Below, piece by piece: positions 60,704 to 64,000 of a stretch of DNA of 64,000 bases. A model generated the notes under the pieces. That model was not told where the DNA came from. It was given only the letters and a program-made list of their open reading frames with translations, and made no database searches. The DNA is from Uliginosibacterium sp036017065. GTDB lineage: Bacteria; Pseudomonadota; Gammaproteobacteria; Burkholderiales; Rhodocyclaceae. Location of the stretch: assembly GCF_036017065.1 (NCBI RefSeq), contig NZ_JAYXHR010000003.1, forward strand, positions 501,008 through 565,007. Direction: 5' to 3'. Position 1 is the stretch's first letter, and every line of letters begins with the position of its first letter. Made by a program: the position numbers and the translations under genes.

Positions 60704-62532
60704 GGTGTCTTGCCTCCGGCCCGGTCGGGCAGGGGCGGGATACGGTCCGGACCGACGAGATGCTCGAAGTAGTCACTGCGCGGGAGCGCGCCGCGCTGCG
60801 CCGCGTAGTCGCCCACCATGCTTGCGTCGCGCACGATGGTCGGGCGGATGAAGATTACCAGCTCGGTCTTGCGCTGGGTGTCGTTGCGGTTCTGGAACAG
60901 GCCGCCGATGAAGGACAGCGATGAGATGCCGGGCACCGCATCCGTCCTGTTGTCGAGCAGGTCTTCCATCAGGCCGCCCAGCACCGCGATGTTGCCGTTG
61001 CCGACGCGCATCACGGAATCCATCTCGCGGGCGCGGATGATCGGGATCGTATTGACGATGCCTTTGTCCTTGAGCACCGGATTCGGATCGACCGCCTGGC
61101 CGATGACCCGCGACAAGGTCGGGCGCACACCGAGCGTGATGTCGTCGTCGTCGCCGATCTGCGGCGTGATGTTCATGACCAGCCCGACCGGCACGGAATG
61201 CACGGTGGTGGTGTAGATGGTGCGCGCCTGGGCGTTCTGGTTGCCCTCGCGCTCGTCGACATCGATGGTGAAGTAGATGTTGTCATCCACCACCTTCAGG
61301 ACGGCACTCTGGTTGTTCAGCACCGACAGCTTAGGGCTGGACAGCACCTTCACGTTGCCGAAGGACTCCAGCAGCTTGATGGCGCCGTCGAAGTTGCCGC
61401 CGCGCGAGGTGTAGCCGAGTTCGATGAACGAGGACGGCGGCGCACTCAAGGCGCCCGCGGCGCCCTGCACGATGCGCAGGCCGGTATCGAAGAGGTTCAG
61501 CGTGCTCCAGTTGATGCCCTGCTGGTAGTTCTGCGAAAGCTGCACCTCGGCGATGGTGGCTTCGATCAGCACCTGCCGGCGCGCGCGCGAAGACACCTTG
61601 TCGAGGAACTCCTGGATCTTCTCGTGCTGGCGCGAGGTGGCGCGTACCGACAGCACGCCGGTCTCGATGTTGGCGATCACGGAGGCCGCTTCGCGGAAGG
61701 TCACCGTGCGCACCGTCGTGCTTTCATTGGCACTGGAGCCCAGCATGGTCGCGGGCGAGGGGCTGTTGGGCGCGGCGTTCTGCCCGAGCGCGGCCGTGAT
61801 GGCTGAGGTGGCCAGCGGGCTCAGCGACTGGCTGCTGGTCTGCTGGATGGTTGTCTCGCCCTTGCCTTCGGGGAAGATCTTGTCCGTTTCGCGCAGCAGA
61901 TCCTTCATGTTCTGGACCAGGGATTCCCAGAAGCGGTTCTTCGACGAGTTGTCGATGCGCGACTGGGAGCTGTTGCCTGACGCGGTGGCCGTCTGCTGGT
62001 TGCCGCCACTGCCGCTGGAGGTGTTGGCCGAGCCGACCTGTGAGGCGATGGATACCGAGCTGCTGGCGTCCCGGTTCAGGTTGACGTAGTCCACCTTGTA
62101 GTTGCGCAGGTAGGGGGCGTCCGGCATCACCACCAGGTTCGGCCCGTCCAGCTCGAAACGCATGTCGGTCTGGCGCGCAATGCGGGTCAGCAGTTGCGGC
62201 AGGGTCTGGTCCAGCGCATTGAGGGTGATGGTGCCGCTGATGCCGGGGTGGATGTCGACATTGACCCGGGCGTCCCGGGCCAGCGCGAACAGAAGATCCT
62301 GCACCTTCACGTTGTTGACGACCACCGAGTAGGTTTCCGGCTTGGCTTGTGCGCGCGGCGGCGGCAGGCTCAGGCTGCGGGAAACAGGGGGAGGAATGTC
62401 GTTGGCCGCTGGCGCGGATTGCGCCGTCGGGGCCGCAATATGGTGCTGGACGGAAGGTTTGACGCTTGTCGGCGAACACGCCACGAGCAGGCTGGCGACA
62501 AGGCTGGGGGCTGCGAAACGAAGCAGGGACAC
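60700..62532 (-). CDS. Secretin, MSHA-type (MshL/PilQ-like)
   Basis: Outer-membrane lipoprotein channel of 610 residues, starting at a GTG at 62532 with GGAAG upstream. The lipobox LLVAC (Cys near 18) is followed by a STN-like N0 domain (about 65-140, VVVNNVKVQDLLFALARDARVNV). A Ser/Asn-rich insertion (about 165-270, many S, G, N, Q) is unusually long. The secretin domain (about 360-600) includes VLIEATIAEVQLSQNYQQGI, KVLSSPKLSVLNNQSAVLKV and the C-terminal signature LGGLMEDLLDN...SLSFIGGLFQ. It leads the pilus operon. Confidence 0.92.
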   Translation of the reverse strand: MSLLRFAAPSLVASLLVACSPTSVKPSVQHHIAAPTAQSAPAANDIPPPVSRSLSLPPPRAQAKPETYSVVVNNVKVQDLLFALARDARVNVDIHPGISGTITLNALDQTLPQLLTRIARQTDMRFELDGPNLVVMPDAPYLRNYKVDYVNLNRDASSSVSIASQVGSANTSSGSGGNQQTATASGNSSQSRIDNSSKNRFWESLVQNMKDLLRETDKIFPEGKGETTIQQTSSQSLSPLATSAITAALGQNAAPNSPSPATMLGSSANESTTVRTVTFREAASVIANIETGVLSVRATSRQHEKIQEFLDKVSSRARRQVLIEATIAEVQLSQNYQQGINWSTLNLFDTGLRIVQGAAGALSAPPSSFIELGYTSRGGNFDGAIKLLESFGNVKVLSSPKLSVLNNQSAVLKVVDDNIYFTIDVDEREGNQNAQARTIYTTTVHSVPVGLVMNITPQIGDDDDITLGVRPTLSRVIGQAVDPNPVLKDKGIVNTIPIIRAREMDSVMRVGNGNIAVLGGLMEDLLDNRTDAVPGISSLSFIGGLFQNRNDTQRKTELVIFIRPTIVRDASMVGDYAAQRGALPRSDYFEHLVGPDRIPPLPDRAGGKTP

Positions 62533-62776
62533 GCGCTGACTTCCGTCTGGGCCAAGGAATGCGCCCGATATTAGCTCAAATCCCCAAAAGGCCGCGGCAG
62601 ACCAAGGTTTCGGAAGATCGATGCTGCCCGATTGGGCGCGGCGGGCCGGGGTGCCGAGAACTGTTTGCACCGTCCGGAGTCGATTTGTACCATCGCCCGT
62701 CGGCCTGCGACGGTCCCTTGTTTCGCGGGCCATGTTCCGCCGACCATTGTTCCGACGTTCCAGGAAAGCCCCTTTC

Positions 62777-63793
62777 ATGATCCTCCGTCTCCTTCCGCTA
62801 GCCGCGGCGCTGCTTGCTGCGAGCGCGCCCGTCATGGCAGCTGATACCGTACTCAATCTGTACACAGCCCGGCACTACCAGACCGACGAAGCGCTCTACA
62901 AGAACTTCGAGCGCGCCACCGGCATACGCATCAACCGGATCGAAGGGCAGGAAGACCAGCTCCTCGAACGCATCCGCAACGAAGGCGCCAACAGCCCGGC
63001 CGACGTGTTCATCACCGTGGATGCGTCCCGGCTGGCCAAGGCAGACGAAATGGGCATCTTCGCGCCAATCAGGTCGAAACTCCTCGAAGAGCGCATCCCC
63101 GCCAACCTCCGCACGGCGGACTGGTACTCCTACTCCACCCGCGCACGCGTCATCGTCTACAACAAGGCACTGGCCAAGCTCGAAGACCTCCAGACCTACG
63201 AGGATCTTGCCAAGCCAGCCTTGAAGGGCAAGGTCTGCATCCGTTCCGGCAGCCACCCCTACAACCTGTCGCTGGGCGCCGCGATGATTGCCCATAACGG
63301 GGAGGCAGCGACGGAAGCCTGGGCCAAAGGCCTGGTGGCGAATCTGGCGCGTCAGCCCAAGGGGGGCGACATCGACCAGCTCAAGGCCGTCGCCGCAGGT
63401 GAATGCGCGGTCGCGGTCAGCAATACCTACTATCTGGCTCGGCTCATGCGCTCGGACAAACCCGATGAGCGCAAGGCCGCGGAATCCCTCTCGATCGTCT
63501 GGCCCAACCAGAAAACCTGGGGAACCCACATCAATATCTCGGGCGGTGGCATGCTCAAGCACGCACCCCACAAGCAGGCTGCGGTGAGGTTCCTTGAATA
63601 CCTGGCTTCCGACGAGGCGCAGATCTACTTCGCGGACGGCAACAACGAATGGCCCGCAGTGCCTACGGTCAAGGCCAGGAACCCGGCGCTCGAGGCACTG
63701 GGCGGCTTCAAGGCTGACAACCTGCAAGTCGGCCAGCTCGCAAAGACGGTCGTCCAGGCCCAGAAGATCTTCGACTGGGCGGGCTTCCGCTGA
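62777..63793 (+). CDS. Iron(III)-type ABC transporter periplasmic binding protein
   Basis: Ferric-ion binding protein (FutA/FbpA/IdiA family) of 338 residues with a signal peptide (about 1-22, VMAAD). LNLYTARHYQTDEALYKNFE is the typical start of the mature domain; YSTRARVIVYNKAL and the paired Tyr in SNTYYLARLM are iron ligands in homologues. GTHINISGGGMLKHAPHK and AVRFLEYLASDEAQIYFADGNNEWPAVP are conserved. No permease or ATPase gene follows before the window end, and no Fur box is recognisable upstream. The start at 62777 is preceded by a weak AGGAAAG. Confidence 0.92.
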   Translation: MILRLLPLAAALLAASAPVMAADTVLNLYTARHYQTDEALYKNFERATGIRINRIEGQEDQLLERIRNEGANSPADVFITVDASRLAKADEMGIFAPIRSKLLEERIPANLRTADWYSYSTRARVIVYNKALAKLEDLQTYEDLAKPALKGKVCIRSGSHPYNLSLGAAMIAHNGEAATEAWAKGLVANLARQPKGGDIDQLKAVAAGECAVAVSNTYYLARLMRSDKPDERKAAESLSIVWPNQKTWGTHINISGGGMLKHAPHKQAAVRFLEYLASDEAQIYFADGNNEWPAVPTVKARNPALEALGGFKADNLQVGQLAKTVVQAQKIFDWAGFR

Positions 63794-63833
63794 TCACCGA
63801 CCGACCGTTTTGTTGATTGTCGCGAAACAGGGG

Positions 63834-63862
63834 TTGACTCACCGTAATCCGTTGTCCATAAT
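63834..63862 (+). promoter_or_regulatory. Strong promoter, stable-RNA type
   Basis: TTGACT (63834-63839), 17-base spacer, CATAAT (63857-63862), followed by TCTCGCCTCTCTGCTGCTGAGC. This layout resembles the leaders of betaproteobacterial rRNA operons. No protein gene begins within the remaining 138 bases. Confidence 0.68.
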
Positions 63863-63975
63863 CTCGCCTCTCTGCTGCTGAGCAAGCGGGAGTCGCGAAA
63901 GCGGCACCGGGTTCGCAGTGGGGAGGAAGTTGGCGGTTAGCAAATTCAGCAGTAAAAAATAATTTGCGAAATTGC

Positions 63976-64000
63976 TTGACGATCTGAAAGGGGTGTGTAA
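63976..64000 (+). promoter_or_regulatory. Second promoter -35 element at the window edge (incomplete)
   Basis: TTGACG at 63976-63981; the -10 would start at about 63998 (TAA...) and is cut by the window edge. Tandem promoters are usual for rRNA operons. Confidence 0.4.

Overview
The window is a 64 kb piece of a GC-rich (roughly 65%) chromosome that is almost wholly coding. Gene content points to a betaproteobacterium, most likely Rhodocyclales: a PEP-CTERM/PrsK-PrsR exopolysaccharide signalling cassette, a phasin, a DUF2322 protein, cytochrome c', an E. coli-type long QueF and the kdsD-kdsC-lptC-lptA LPS operon. The class is a fairly safe inference; the order is a guess. I see no phage, insertion sequence, integrase or CRISPR array.

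Left part (1-18.4 kb): a Tat-exported AmiC-type amidase (cut by the left edge) and tsaE read leftward, and queG reads rightward from a start overlapping tsaE. Next come a DUF2322 protein, cytochrome c', an orphan peptide-type ABC binding protein and a cytochrome b561. Then the classical queA-tgt-yajC-secD-secF block appears on the minus strand, but split between tgt and queA by a plus-strand YiaW/YiaV/NodT-like membrane cassette and a small K+ channel. A tRNA-Leu(CAA) with a good promoter, an HSL-type esterase and queF follow. Four queuosine genes (queG, tgt, queA, queF) therefore lie within 17 kb.

Middle (18.4-36 kb): cobA, then an exopolysaccharide module (EpsB-type priming transferase, PrsK sensor kinase, PrsR sigma-54 activator, PrsT TPR lipoprotein, TviB-type UDP-GlcNAc dehydrogenase, Sel1/SLT lytic transglycosylase, trypsin-like protease). 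No exosortase, flippase or polymerase gene accompanies it here. Housekeeping genes follow: nnr, an EamA transporter, an FMN glutamate-synthase-like protein, nadC and a 45-residue membrane protein.

Right part (36-64 kb): sodB, a secreted pectinesterase, an FtsX-type permease, an EI24/CysZ-like protein, a CinA-N/MoaB-like protein and a phasin with a consensus sigma-70 promoter. Next is kdsD-kdsC-lptC-lptA without lptB, then a CPA2 antiporter. A 14 kb block at 48.3-62.5 kb encodes an MSHA-like pilus or type II-like machine (secretin, TPR protein, ATPase, platform protein, PilM/N-, PilO- and MshK-like proteins, three prepilins). It has a membrane class III nucleotide cyclase at its downstream end and a membrane histidine kinase convergent with it. 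An iron-type periplasmic binding protein follows, and the window ends in what look like tandem stable-RNA (rRNA-type) promoters.

The most interesting parts are the pilus/cyclase/kinase block with an operator-like inverted repeat, the membrane cassette inserted in the queA-tgt operon, and the pared-down PEP-CTERM signalling module.
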